A stretch of 64,000 nucleotides of DNA. Source: Pedobacter lusitanus. GTDB lineage: Bacteria > Bacteroidota > Bacteroidia > Sphingobacteriales > Sphingobacteriaceae. Positions 18,833 through 27,665 of this stretch are shown here, piece by piece (positions within the stretch are counted from its first letter, which is position 1; the number at the start of each line of letters is the position of its first letter). A program made the translations under genes and the position numbers. The notes beneath the pieces were generated by a model. It did no database searches, was not told the DNA's origin, and saw nothing but the letters and a program-made list of their open reading frames with translations. The stretch lies in contig NZ_CP157278.1 in the NCBI RefSeq assembly GCF_040026395.1, forward strand, positions 2,480,001 through 2,544,000, read 5' to 3'.

Positions 18833-19354
18833 ATGAGCACAATAGTTAAAAATCCTAAAAATTCATTCACTGTCATGAATGAATTGGTACTACCCAACGA
18901 TACCAATACGCTAAACAATTTAATGGGTGGCAGGTTACTGCACTGGATGGATATCGCCGCTGCGATTTCTGCACAAAAACACTGTAACCGGATTGTAGTT
19001 ACTGCTTCAGTGGACAATGTATCTTTTAAACAACCTATTAAATTAGGTGATGTAATTACAATTGAAGCTAAGGTAACCCGTGCTTTTCATACTTCTGTAG
19101 AAGTCCGTATGGATGTATGGGCAGAAAACATTCCTTCAGGAACCCGTGTTAAATCTAATGAAGCTTATTATACTTTTGTAGCAGTAGACCAGAGCGGCAG
19201 AACAATTCCTGTCCCTGAGTTGTTACCAGAAACAGAAGATGAAATTGAATTATTTGCCGGTGCATTAAGAAGAAGACAACTACGTTTGATTCTGGCTGGT
19301 AAAATGAAAGCTAATGACGCTATTGAACTGAAAGCTTTATTCTTCAACGAGTAA
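18833..19354 (+). CDS. Acyl-CoA thioesterase, hotdog fold
   Basis: A second acyl-CoA hydrolase, 173 residues, cytoplasmic. Family signatures are TLNNLMGGRLLHWMDIAAAISAQKHCN (central helix with catalytic-type Asp), VVTASVDNVSFKQPIKLGDVITIEAKV, and SNEAYYTFVAVDQSGRTIPVPEL. It resembles the BACH/YciA group more closely than the protein at 5150-5707 does. The C-terminal third (ETEDEIELFAGALRRRQLRL) is a charged helix seen in many Bacteroidota members. Preferred acyl chain cannot be told. The antiporter gene follows after 56 bp in the same direction. Confidence 0.87.
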   Translation: MSTIVKNPKNSFTVMNELVLPNDTNTLNNLMGGRLLHWMDIAAAISAQKHCNRIVVTASVDNVSFKQPIKLGDVITIEAKVTRAFHTSVEVRMDVWAENIPSGTRVKSNEAYYTFVAVDQSGRTIPVPELLPETEDEIELFAGALRRRQLRLILAGKMKANDAIELKALFFNE

Positions 19355-19410
19355 AAGACATTTAAATTTATTGGATAAATTTAAAGCTTTCAATATTTTA
19401 AACGAATAAT

Positions 19411-20601
19411 ATGACCACGTACACTACACTGATTATTCTGAGCGGACTGGTCATATTTTCTTACCTGTTTGATTTAGTAGCCAGCAAAACAAAATTACCA
19501 TCCGTATTATTACTGCTATTACTGGGCATTGGTTTACGTGTACTGGTCGATCAGCTGCATTTCCAGACCTTTGACTTTTTAAAAGTTCTCCCGACATTAG
19601 GTACTGTCGGACTGATTTTAATAGTTTTTGAGGGAGCCCTGGAATTAAAATATGAGCGGGAAAAGAATAAACTGATCCGGGGTGCATTTTTGTCTGCATT
19701 TTTTATTCTGACTGCAACGGTAACGGTAATCACATTTATTATTCACCAGATCACCGGACAGGATCTTTACCGCTGTTTTACCAATGCAATTCCATTTAGT
19801 GTAATCAGCTCAGCAATAGCTATCCCATCGGCTGCTGCTTTAACAGGGCAAAGCAAAGAGTTTATCATTTATGAATCTTCATTTTCTGATATACTGGGGA
19901 TCATCTTATTTAATTTTGCTGTTTCCAATCCTCATATCTCTGTTTCTTCTTTTACAGGTTTGGGATTAAGCACGTTGCTTATCATCGTCTTATCAATTAT
20001 CTCCTGTATATTATTGCTTTACCTGATGGGGAAGATATCACATCATATCAAATTCTTCCTGATTATCTCGATACTGATCCTGGTCTATGCTGTTGGACAA
20101 TCCTATCATTTATCCTCACTGGTATTGGTATTGTCTTTCGGACTGTTTCTCAATAATGCCGATGCGATTGAACATTTCTATTTCAGAAGTCTTTTCATTT
20201 ATAAGAATTTATCGAGAGATCTTGAACAGCTGCATCAGCTATCGGCAGAAAGTGCTTTTATTATCCGGACTTTTTTCTTTGTCATCTTCGGTTTTACCAT
20301 GAATATCTATGAACTGAATAACAGCATCACGATCATGAATGGCATATTTATTCTGATGACTATCTACCTGATCCGGATTATTTATCTCAAATTATTCAGA
20401 AAAGAGAACAGTGGTACGGAGAGCGTAATTGCTCCCCGCGGACTGATCAGTATTTTATTGTATTATAATTTACCTCCGTCATTAAGATTGCCGGAAATAG
20501 GTACCTCATTCTTATTTCTTGTAGTACTGGGTTCAAGTTTAGTCATGAGTATAGGTCTTTTGGCGAGCAAAAAAATGATCAAAGCTGAGCAGCCTGCTTA
20601 G
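19411..20601 (+). CDS. Cation:proton antiporter (CPA family)
   Basis: A 396-residue inner-membrane transporter with about 11-12 hydrophobic helices. The region ESSFSDILGIILFNFAV (residues about 154-170) aligns with the ion-binding helix of CPA1 antiporters (usually ES-x-x-ND-x-x-x-x-x-F), but Asn is replaced by Ser before the Asp. The helix ending VGLILIVFEGALELKYE matches the conserved glutamate/alcohol helix. No cytoplasmic TrkA-type tail. It would exchange Na+ or K+ for protons; the ion is not predictable. The last 4 bases overlap the end of the convergent EVE gene. Confidence 0.8.
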   Translation: MTTYTTLIILSGLVIFSYLFDLVASKTKLPSVLLLLLLGIGLRVLVDQLHFQTFDFLKVLPTLGTVGLILIVFEGALELKYEREKNKLIRGAFLSAFFILTATVTVITFIIHQITGQDLYRCFTNAIPFSVISSAIAIPSAAALTGQSKEFIIYESSFSDILGIILFNFAVSNPHISVSSFTGLGLSTLLIIVLSIISCILLLYLMGKISHHIKFFLIISILILVYAVGQSYHLSSLVLVLSFGLFLNNADAIEHFYFRSLFIYKNLSRDLEQLHQLSAESAFIIRTFFFVIFGFTMNIYELNNSITIMNGIFILMTIYLIRIIYLKLFRKENSGTESVIAPRGLISILLYYNLPPSLRLPEIGTSFLFLVVLGSSLVMSIGLLASKKMIKAEQPA

Positions 20602-21002
20602 CTGCCCATTTCCAGTATTTTATCAAACTCATTGGCTTTCAGCTCCATCACAGAAAGACGTCCTTGTCTGACCAGTGAAATATCTTTAAGACTTTCTTCA
20701 GCCTTGATCTGCTCCAGTGTAACCGGATGTTTCAATGATTCTACAGGTGCAAGGTCAACAACAACCCAGTTCGCATCATCTGTAGTTGGGTCCTGATAAA
20801 ATTCTCTCACTACCTTAGCAATCCCCACAATATGTTTGCCTTCATTACTATGATAGAAAAGAACAAGATCTCCTTCTTTCATTAATTTGAGATTATTACG
20901 TGCCTGATAATTACGTACGCCATCCCAAAAGGTACGTCCATCTTTATTAAACTGCTCCCAGCTATATTTAAAAGGTTCTGATTTGACTAAGAAATAATTC
21001 AT
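20598..21002 (-). CDS. EVE domain protein
   Basis: A 134-residue single-domain protein of the EVE/PUA-like fold. Characteristic stretches are NYFLVKSEPFKYSWEQF at the start, WDGVRNYQARNNLKLMKEGDLVLFYHSNEGKHIVGIAKV in the middle, and LVRQGRLSVMELKANEFDKIL at the end. EVE domains are known to read modified bases in DNA or RNA, and this stand-alone form resembles thymocyte nuclear protein 1. Its ligand here is unknown. It overlaps the stop of the convergent antiporter by 4 bp and has a 228-bp upstream gap to holA. Confidence 0.9.
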   Translation of the reverse strand: MNYFLVKSEPFKYSWEQFNKDGRTFWDGVRNYQARNNLKLMKEGDLVLFYHSNEGKHIVGIAKVVREFYQDPTTDDANWVVVDLAPVESLKHPVTLEQIKAEESLKDISLVRQGRLSVMELKANEFDKILEMGS

Positions 21003-21230
21003 GATGTATCTGCTTTAATAAAGCCGGCAGGAAGAAAATGTTAAGATGAAAACAATCAATCTCCCCGGGCTTATAATTCAAATCCAAAACTAATAAAAGA
21101 GAAAGGATATGTGGTTAAATAAATAACACAAAATCAAATTGAGCAACCCTGCAGGTACAAAACCTTTAGCTGCTGACGCCTTTATTGCCTCAGATCTGCT
21201 TGTTCTTTATCAGCTAAAAAACCTATAGTG

Positions 21231-22256
21231 CTAATGAATCATTTTAAACAACAGTTCTTTCAGCAGCTCTCCATCTGTTACGTTACCTGTACTGTCCACT
21301 CCTTTACTTTTTAAATCATATTCTCTGAGCAGACTGATAATATCAAATGTCTTATTGAGATTATAACTTCTGGCAGCAGCTTCATAATCCTTCACGAAAT
21401 ACGGATTTACACCTAATTCTTTGGCTGCATCTCCCTTGTTCTGTAAGTAATGGTATTTCAATATCTTGGAAAAGTAGCTGTTCAGGTTTGCCATCACCAT
21501 CACCATAGGATTAGCTTTGGGATTGTCGGCAAAATAATTAATAATCTGATTACATTTCAGCACATTTCTGGAAGCTAAAGCCTTCTGCAGCTCAAAGACA
21601 TTATATTCTTTACTGATTCCTATGTTCCGCTGTACCAGATCTGTATCAATAACTGTTTCTTTACTGATATTTAATAATAGTTTTTCTATCTCATTTGAGA
21701 TTTTGGATAAGTCCGCTCCAAGATACTCTGCCATCAAAGCTGATGCCTGAGGTGCTATTTTTGCACCCATCTCTTTAACGAGATCTTCAATCCACTGAGC
21801 CAGCTTATAATCTCTTACCGGATCTGACTGAAAAACTACCCCGCTTTTGGTAATTGATTTGAATATCTTTTTACGCTTATCAAAATTTGCATATTTATAC
21901 CCCAGGACAAGAATTGTACTGTCCAGTGGTTTCTCAAAATAATTCTGGATAAACTCAGCTTCTTTACTGCTTCCTTCAGTTTCTTTTGACCATCTCAGGT
22001 CCTGCGCTTCTTTAACTACTATCAGTTGATAATCTGACATCATCGGATAACGCTTCGCTGCATTTAAAATAGTAGCCATGTCTGTATCTTTACCATATAA
22101 TACAGTTTGATTGAACCCTTTCTCCATATCATTCAATATATGATCTTCCATATAATGAATAATCTGATCGATATAATAAGGTTCCTCACCATGCAAAAGA
22201 TAAACAGGCTTGAATTTTTTAGCTTTAAGGTCTTTGATAATATCAGCAGCAGTCAT
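21231..22256 (-). CDS. holA: DNA polymerase III subunit delta
   Basis: Clamp-loader subunit that opens the beta sliding clamp. The 341-residue protein shows the HolA layout: AAA-like N-terminal domain starting KFKPVYLLHGEEPYYIDQIIHYMEDHIL, the YPMMSDYQLIVVKEAQDL stretch, central lid (SALMAEYLGADLSKISNEIEKLLL) and C-terminal collar (ALASRNVLKCNQIINYFADNPKANPMVMVMANLNSYF). As in other delta subunits, the Walker A motif is degenerate. It is divergent from the HsdR-N protein with a 54-bp gap. Confidence 0.92.
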   Translation of the reverse strand: MTAADIIKDLKAKKFKPVYLLHGEEPYYIDQIIHYMEDHILNDMEKGFNQTVLYGKDTDMATILNAAKRYPMMSDYQLIVVKEAQDLRWSKETEGSSKEAEFIQNYFEKPLDSTILVLGYKYANFDKRKKIFKSITKSGVVFQSDPVRDYKLAQWIEDLVKEMGAKIAPQASALMAEYLGADLSKISNEIEKLLLNISKETVIDTDLVQRNIGISKEYNVFELQKALASRNVLKCNQIINYFADNPKANPMVMVMANLNSYFSKILKYHYLQNKGDAAKELGVNPYFVKDYEAAARSYNLNKTFDIISLLREYDLKSKGVDSTGNVTDGELLKELLFKMIH

Positions 22257-22297
22257 AATTATCCAAATGTAACGGCTAATTACTAATTATTAAAGGT

Positions 22298-22305
22298 TAT
22301 TTTTG
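22298..22305 (+). promoter_or_regulatory. -7 element before the HsdR-N gene
   Basis: TATTTTTG ends 5 nt before the ATG at 22311, so the mRNA would be leaderless or nearly so. No clear -33 box is seen. Confidence 0.45.
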
Positions 22306-22310
22306 CACAA

Positions 22311-22772
22311 ATGGCATTTACACCTACCGCATTGAATTTACCGCATCACCCTTTCAGGATAACTGAAAAGGAAGAACAGTACTTTATTTTTGATGAAGTC
22401 AGAAAAAAACATCTTGTTTTAACTCCGGAAGAATGGGTAAGACAGCACTTTATACATTATCTGATCAAAGATAAAAAGTTCCCGAAATCACTGATACAGA
22501 TTGAAGGGGGGCTGAGTCTGAACCAGCTACAGAAAAGAACTGATATAGTTATTTTTAATACTTCTGGGGAAAGGATTATGGTGATTGAGTGTAAAGCTCC
22601 GTCAATTAAAATTTCTCAAAGTGTATTTGATCAGGCAGCAAGATATAATTCTATTCATAAGGCCAGATGGCTGGTGGTGACTAATGGGTTGAAACATTGT
22701 TATGCTCACATTAATCATGCTTCTTCACAATTCCTGTTTGTTGAAGAACTGCCTGAGTACGGGCTGTTATAA
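22311..22772 (+). CDS. Solo HsdR N-terminal (PD-(D/E)xK nuclease-like) protein
   Basis: A 153-residue protein matching the N-terminal nuclease domain of type I restriction HsdR subunits, without the helicase part. The nuclease core is visible: Asp78 in RTDIVIF, Glu93 and Lys95 in VIECKAP, and the QxxxY motif at 108-112 (QAARY). No hsdM or hsdS genes lie nearby and the surroundings are housekeeping, so this is not a restriction system. Stand-alone copies next to holA appear common in Bacteroidota from memory. A repair or replication role is possible, but only position suggests it. Confidence 0.85.
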   Translation: MAFTPTALNLPHHPFRITEKEEQYFIFDEVRKKHLVLTPEEWVRQHFIHYLIKDKKFPKSLIQIEGGLSLNQLQKRTDIVIFNTSGERIMVIECKAPSIKISQSVFDQAARYNSIHKARWLVVTNGLKHCYAHINHASSQFLFVEELPEYGLL

Positions 22773-22897
22773 AAAACATTTCAACACCAGAAATTTCCTC
22801 ATTCATGAAACACAGTACATCGCCTGGTTTAGAAATTGCTTATAATATTTATTCCCGATAATCGGTCAATCCGGATATCAATATACCTTCAATTTCA

Positions 22898-23308
22898 TTA
22901 CTTATTAATGCTCCCAATTGGTGGCGGACTGCTGCTTCCGCCAATTCTTTGGAAGCTAATAAAGTCAATTTTATTATCACTATCAGTTCTGAACTGAAAA
23001 TCAGCATTAATTCCTTCTATTTTTGCAATCAAAAAATAACTGTAAAGTCTGTATGATTTTGTCTTAAAATGTGCGGATTTGAATCCTCCGGTCATCCCCT
23101 TAATTTGCTTTAAATATGATCTGAGTCCTTCTTTAGTTACTTTCTTTTGATACCTTGACGAAAAAGAATCGAAAATATCATCATACTTCTGACTATTAAA
23201 TTGAGCTACGAATTTCTTTGCGGCATCCTCTGCATATTTATCTTGTGCAAATACTGAAAATGAGGATAATGATACAATAATTAATAAGATTGAGGATTTC
23301 ATCTGCAT
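22898..23308 (-). CDS. Small exported protein, NTF2/DUF3887-like
   Basis: A 136-residue protein with a leader (MQMKSSILLIIVSLSSFSVFAQ; a second in-frame ATG two codons in could be the true start). The mature part AEDAAKKFVAQFNSQKYDDIFDSFSSRYQKKVTKEGLRSYLKQIKGMTGGFKS resembles DUF3887/NTF2-like cone folds, in which a small cavity follows a helical N-terminus. The tail is Gly/Ser/Pro-rich. No catalytic residues are apparent. It is isolated, with a long gene-free tract upstream; a TAATTTTG -7 candidate lies at 23354-23361 on its strand. Function unknown. Confidence 0.65.
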   Translation of the reverse strand: MQMKSSILLIIVSLSSFSVFAQDKYAEDAAKKFVAQFNSQKYDDIFDSFSSRYQKKVTKEGLRSYLKQIKGMTGGFKSAHFKTKSYRLYSYFLIAKIEGINADFQFRTDSDNKIDFISFQRIGGSSSPPPIGSINK

Positions 23309-24311
23309 TATGTTTGATGCAATTTAATCAATAAAAATCCTTTCCAAAAGAATCAAAATTACATTCCTCCCATTCATGGTTCCTACCCTAAGAATTTGAA
23401 ACTTATGGAAAGTAATCAATAAATCATCAGTTATCTGAAAGTATTGATTAACACCATAAACGATGGAAAAGAAAGATATGAACCTGCAGGCGAAACCATA
23501 GGTATAATGATATCATAATACAAGGATATATAGACTTCAGAGCTCCCAGAAAAAACAAGAAACACATACATATATAGACATCTAAATATCAATACACTCA
23601 TATACCTATAACAGTGCTAAAGTAAACGACAATCACTCGTTTTATAGCCAGGAACATCGATATATCTATTTACCAGACATAATTATCTATAACATCTGAT
23701 AATCACCAGCCATGCACAATTACATCTAGATATCTACACATCAGTATATAAACATATACTTAAACTCGCAATTTAATCGACTACAATTCAAAAACACAGA
23801 GAAATCAGAATGTCTTTATATCAATATACAATGACAAGATAAACTCGGAATCAGATGTGTTAATATAATTATATCCTGATATCAAAACATCAACAGAAAT
23901 AACAAAAGCTTTAACAAAACACAGAAAAAGACATCTTAACACATAAATATCTAGATATCAGAACATCTTATAACAGCTTAATAAAAACAGATTAAACACT
24001 TATTATCAGAAGATTAACAAACAACACAAAACATCAGGGCACCTGAATAAACATAATACATCAAAACACATTAACATCAAAACATATAGATATCAAAACA
24101 CCTATATCTCATGAACTACCAATAATCTGTTTATAAATTTATAAAGGCTATCAGGGATCCCCCCTACCCGGCGCATCATCACTTAACGACAAAAGCACAT
24201 GATGTAATAGACCACAGCTGCACACCGACAATGATCAGGAGAAAGAAACCCTCAAGAGAAAACGGAGTAACTTCCGTTATCCTGACAGCATTTTAAACCC
24301 AAAAATTCAAC
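23309..24311. other. Gene-free AT-rich tract with strand bias
   Basis: About 1 kb without a supportable gene. The plus strand is rich in A, with C clearly more frequent than G over roughly 23500-24120. It contains the dispersed 14-bp repeats listed separately. Near the right end, 24235-24285 can fold (TCAGGA pairs with TCCTGA, and within it AACGGA with TCCGTT). A 21-codon ORF starts at 24231 (MIRRKKPSRENG) but has no other support. The tract lies beyond the valS terminator and upstream of the small exported protein. Confidence 0.6.
23729..24102. repeat. Dispersed 14-bp repeat GATATCAAAACATC
   Basis: Four same-direction copies with at most two mismatches start at 23729, 23878, 23954 and 24089. 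A weaker relative is at 23509, and a further AATATCAATACACT lies at 23585. The shorter word ATCAAAACA also recurs near 23881, 24060, 24075 and 24092. Spacing is irregular (about 149, 76 and 135 bp), unlike CRISPR or simple tandem repeats. The GATATC core is a palindrome. Function unknown; clustered protein-binding sites are one reading. Confidence 0.55.
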
Positions 24312-24387
24312 AAAAAAAGAAGGTCTTGTACCCAGGTAATAGTTCCCTAATGGAACGCGTCACCTAAATACAAGACCTTCTTTTTTT
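24312..24387. terminator. Composite terminator downstream of valS
   Basis: Perfect 19-bp arms at 24312-24330 and 24369-24387 carry A7 outside on one side and T7 on the other, so the hairpin works in both directions. The 38-nt apical region holds nested pairs: AGGT (24334-24337) with ACCT (24362-24365) and GTTCC (24342-24346) with GGAAC (24352-24356). Confidence 0.8.
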
Positions 24388-24393
24388 ACTAAT

Positions 24394-27066
24394 TTACAAA
24401 CTTAAAAGAGACTCCTGGATAATAGCAATCTTAGCTTCTGCATCTGCTTTTTTATTACGCTCATTCTGAATGATCTCCGGTTTGGCATTTTGCACAAACC
24501 TCTCATTACTCAGTTTAGCATCAACAGATTTCAGGAATCCTTGCAGATAAACCAATTCTCCATTCAATCTTTCACGTTCAGCTTCTACATCAATTGTTTC
24601 ATTCAGCTGGATAAAGAACTCATCGTTTCCAACCATAAATGCAGTTGCACCAGCTACCTTATCGTTTACAAAATCGACTGCTGTAATGTTAGCCAGTTTA
24701 GAAATAATTGTTAACCATTTATCATAAGCTAAAGCAGAATTTACTTTGATACTCAAAGGCAATCCTTCTTTAGGAGAAATCTGTTTAGTGTTACGGACGT
24801 TACGAACCTCCGCAACTATTCCTTTTACAATTTCAACATCCTTGAGCAGGGATAAATCTGCCGAACCTACTACAGGATATGGCGCCACAATAATGCAGTC
24901 CATCTCTCCTTTTGTTCCAAATATTTCATCATGCCATAATTCTTCAGTGATAAATGGCATAAACGGATGAAGCAGGCTTAATATTTTTTCAAAGAAACCA
25001 ATGGTTGCTTTTAAGGATACAGGATCAATAGGGTGCTGATAAACAGGTTTTACCATTTCCAGATACCATGCACAGAAATCATCCCAAACCAGTTTATAAG
25101 TAGTCATCAGTGCTTCTGATAAACGGTACTGCTTATAGTTATCTTCAATTTCAGCAAGTGCCTCATTAAAACGGTTCTCAAACCATAAAATAGCCTGTTC
25201 ATTAGGATTCGCTAAAGTCTCGTCAACCTCCCATCCTTTTACCAGACGGAAAGCATTCCAGATTTTATTAGCAAAATTTCTTCCCTGTTCACAGTAACTC
25301 TCATCAAACATCAGGTCATTACCTGCAGGAGAACACAATAGCATCCCTACCCTTACACCATCTGCACCATATTTCTCGATCAAACCAATCGGATCAGGGG
25401 AATTCCCCAATGATTTAGACATTTTACGACCCAATTTATCACGTACGATACCAGTCAGATAAACATTTGTGAATGGTTTCTTACCCATAAACTCATGGCC
25501 TGCCATAATCATACGCGCTACCCAGAAGAACAAAATCTCCGGAGCAGTTACCAGATCATTAGTTGGATAATAATAATTGATGTCCTTATTTCCCGGATCC
25601 TTCAGGCCATTGAATACTGACATCGGCCATAACCATGAAGAAAACCAGGTATCCAGTACATCATCATCCTGTCTGATAAAAGCTGCAAGCTGATGTTTAA
25701 AACCATTTGCTTCTTCTTCAGTAAATTTGCCATCAATATCTTTAAGCTTTAAGAATTCATTTAAAGCATCTTCTTTAGTTTTTGCAACTACCCAGTCTCC
25801 TTTATCATCAAACCAGGCCGGGATACGCTGCCCCCACCATAACTGACGGCTGATATTCCAGTCCCTTACATTTTCCATCCAGTGACGGTAGGTATTTGTA
25901 AATTTCTCCGGAATAAGTTTGACATCACCATTCAATACATCTTCTAATGCAGGCTTAGCCATTTCGTCCATTTTACAGAACCATTGTAAGGAAAGCTTAG
26001 GCTCAATCGCTGCATCTGTACGTTCAGAGAATCCAATCTGTGATTTATAGTCTTCTACTTTTTCCAGATGACCAGCCTCGTCCAATAATACAGCTATTTT
26101 TTTACGGGCAACAAAACGGTCTTCTCCTACCAGAATAACAGCAAGTTCATTTAGAGTACCGTCATCATTTAATATATCTATTACCGGAAGTTTATGCTTC
26201 ACACCGAGTTCATAATCATTCAGATCATGCGCTGGTGTTACTTTTAAACAGCCAGTACCAAAATCCATAGTTACATACTCATCTTCAATAATTGGAATCT
26301 CTCTGTTGATTAAGGGAACAAAAACTTTTTTTCCTTTCAGATGAGTATAACGCTCGTCATTAGGATTGATACAGATTGCCGCATCAGCCATAATTGTTTC
26401 GGGACGCGTAGTAGCTATCGTCAAAAATTCAGTGTCTGCACCAGTAGCCGGAGAGATAGAATATTTGATATAGTATAATTTCTGGTTTACTTCCTTACGG
26501 ATTACTTCTTCATCAGAAACAGCTGTTTTACCAGCAGGATCCCAATTTACCATACGTACACCACGGTAAATTTTTCCTTTTTTATACAAATCAATAAAGC
26601 AGTCAATTACCGACTCTGAAAGATCGTCTTCCATAGTGAAACGTGTCCGGTCCCAGTCACAGCTGGCTCCCAGTTTCTTCAGCTGATCGAGGATAATACC
26701 ACCGTATTTTTCTTTCCACTCCCAGGCATAGGTCATGAATTCATCACGTGTCAGGTCTTTTTTACTGATTCCTCTTTCTTTCAGCATGGCAACTACCTTA
26801 GCCTCTGTAGCGATAGAAGCATGGTCAGTACCCGGTACCCAACATGCATTTTTACCCTGCATACGTGCGCGGCGAATCATCACATCCTGAATGGTATTGT
26901 TAAGCATGTGGCCCATATGTAAAACACCAGTGACGTTTGGTGGAGGAATTACAATTGTATAGGGTTCACGTTCATCTGGTTCAGAATGAAAGAACTTTTT
27001 CGACAGCCAGTAGCTGTACCATTTATCTTCGGTTTCGGCGGGATCGTATTTAGTAGAAATGCTCAT
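24394..27066 (-). CDS. valS: Valine--tRNA ligase
   Basis: Class I aminoacyl-tRNA synthetase charging tRNA-Val; 890 residues, full length. Family marks include the HIGH-type motif HMGH in PPPNVTGVLHMGHMLNNTIQD, the editing (CP1) domain with TIATTRPETIMADAAI, the KMSKS loop in RKMSKSLGNSPDPI, and a C-terminal coiled-coil tRNA arm (NETIDVEAERERLNGELVYLQGFLKSVDAKL). It is the last gene of a leftward group, starting 48 bp after the GNAT gene, and ends at a strong composite terminator. No T-box leader is expected or seen. Confidence 0.97.
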   Translation of the reverse strand: MSISTKYDPAETEDKWYSYWLSKKFFHSEPDEREPYTIVIPPPNVTGVLHMGHMLNNTIQDVMIRRARMQGKNACWVPGTDHASIATEAKVVAMLKERGISKKDLTRDEFMTYAWEWKEKYGGIILDQLKKLGASCDWDRTRFTMEDDLSESVIDCFIDLYKKGKIYRGVRMVNWDPAGKTAVSDEEVIRKEVNQKLYYIKYSISPATGADTEFLTIATTRPETIMADAAICINPNDERYTHLKGKKVFVPLINREIPIIEDEYVTMDFGTGCLKVTPAHDLNDYELGVKHKLPVIDILNDDGTLNELAVILVGEDRFVARKKIAVLLDEAGHLEKVEDYKSQIGFSERTDAAIEPKLSLQWFCKMDEMAKPALEDVLNGDVKLIPEKFTNTYRHWMENVRDWNISRQLWWGQRIPAWFDDKGDWVVAKTKEDALNEFLKLKDIDGKFTEEEANGFKHQLAAFIRQDDDVLDTWFSSWLWPMSVFNGLKDPGNKDINYYYPTNDLVTAPEILFFWVARMIMAGHEFMGKKPFTNVYLTGIVRDKLGRKMSKSLGNSPDPIGLIEKYGADGVRVGMLLCSPAGNDLMFDESYCEQGRNFANKIWNAFRLVKGWEVDETLANPNEQAILWFENRFNEALAEIEDNYKQYRLSEALMTTYKLVWDDFCAWYLEMVKPVYQHPIDPVSLKATIGFFEKILSLLHPFMPFITEELWHDEIFGTKGEMDCIIVAPYPVVGSADLSLLKDVEIVKGIVAEVRNVRNTKQISPKEGLPLSIKVNSALAYDKWLTIISKLANITAVDFVNDKVAGATAFMVGNDEFFIQLNETIDVEAERERLNGELVYLQGFLKSVDAKLSNERFVQNAKPEIIQNERNKKADAEAKIAIIQESLLSL

Positions 27067-27114
27067 TGATTTTGCTGATTAAAATGCAAAAATAGGGTTT
27101 TTAGCGGAAAATAT

Positions 27115-27660
27115 TTAGGCTTTCCATTCTTCGTCCAGAATGGCATATTCAAAACTGTCCATCCATCCGGTTACCAAAGGCAGGATTTGCCGTTTTCTTC
27201 CCTCTCTGGTCATACCAGCTTTTTCCAGTACCCGGATAGAAGCCAGATTTTCTACAGCACAACCCGCCTCGATACGATGTAATTTCAAGCGATCAAATCC
27301 AAATCTGATTACCGCCAGTATTGCTTCTGTTGCATAACCCTGATTCCAGAAGTCTACGTTAATTTTATACCATATTTCGGCACTGTTAAATTTTGGAGAG
27401 GATAATTTCAATGAAACCAATCCTACAAAACCTCCCTTTTCAAATTCCACGGCGAAAGTATAGTTTGTAATTGTTTTTTTCTGGTGATCATTAATCCAGC
27501 CATCTACAATTATATTTGTTTCTTCCAGATCTTTAGGAATACCCAATGTATTATACTGATCAGTCTCTGCCAGATGATGCAATACATGTATTGCTTCAAG
27601 ATCAGCCATTTCCACTAATCTCAGTTTTAGTCTTTCCGTAAAAAATTTCAATACTACCAT
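27115..27660 (-). CDS. GNAT family N-acetyltransferase (RimJ/RimL-like)
   Basis: A 181-residue acetyl-CoA-dependent acyltransferase. It opens with FFTERLKLRLVEMADLEAIHVLHHL and has the acetyl-CoA binding block VDFWNQGYATEAILAVIRFGFDRLKLHRIEAGCAVENLASIRVLEKAGMTREGRKRQI, which is close to the RimJ/RimL ribosomal-protein acetyltransferase group. The amine substrate is unknown. It starts 5 bp after the S9 peptidase stop, and valS follows after 48 bp, so it is in the middle of an operon-like group. Confidence 0.88.
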   Translation of the reverse strand: MVVLKFFTERLKLRLVEMADLEAIHVLHHLAETDQYNTLGIPKDLEETNIIVDGWINDHQKKTITNYTFAVEFEKGGFVGLVSLKLSSPKFNSAEIWYKINVDFWNQGYATEAILAVIRFGFDRLKLHRIEAGCAVENLASIRVLEKAGMTREGRKRQILPLVTGWMDSFEYAILDEEWKA

Positions 27661-27665
27661 GAATA

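Noticed and set aside
22311..22772. Type I restriction system
   Set aside because: Only the HsdR N-terminal domain is present; no methylase, specificity or helicase gene.
23309..24311. CRISPR array
   Set aside because: The repeats are short, irregularly spaced and lack uniform spacers; no cas genes are present.
24312..24387. Inverted-repeat mobile element (MITE)
   Set aside because: Arms carry terminator A/T runs, no target-site duplication is seen, and arm sequence is not shared with the other two composite hairpins.
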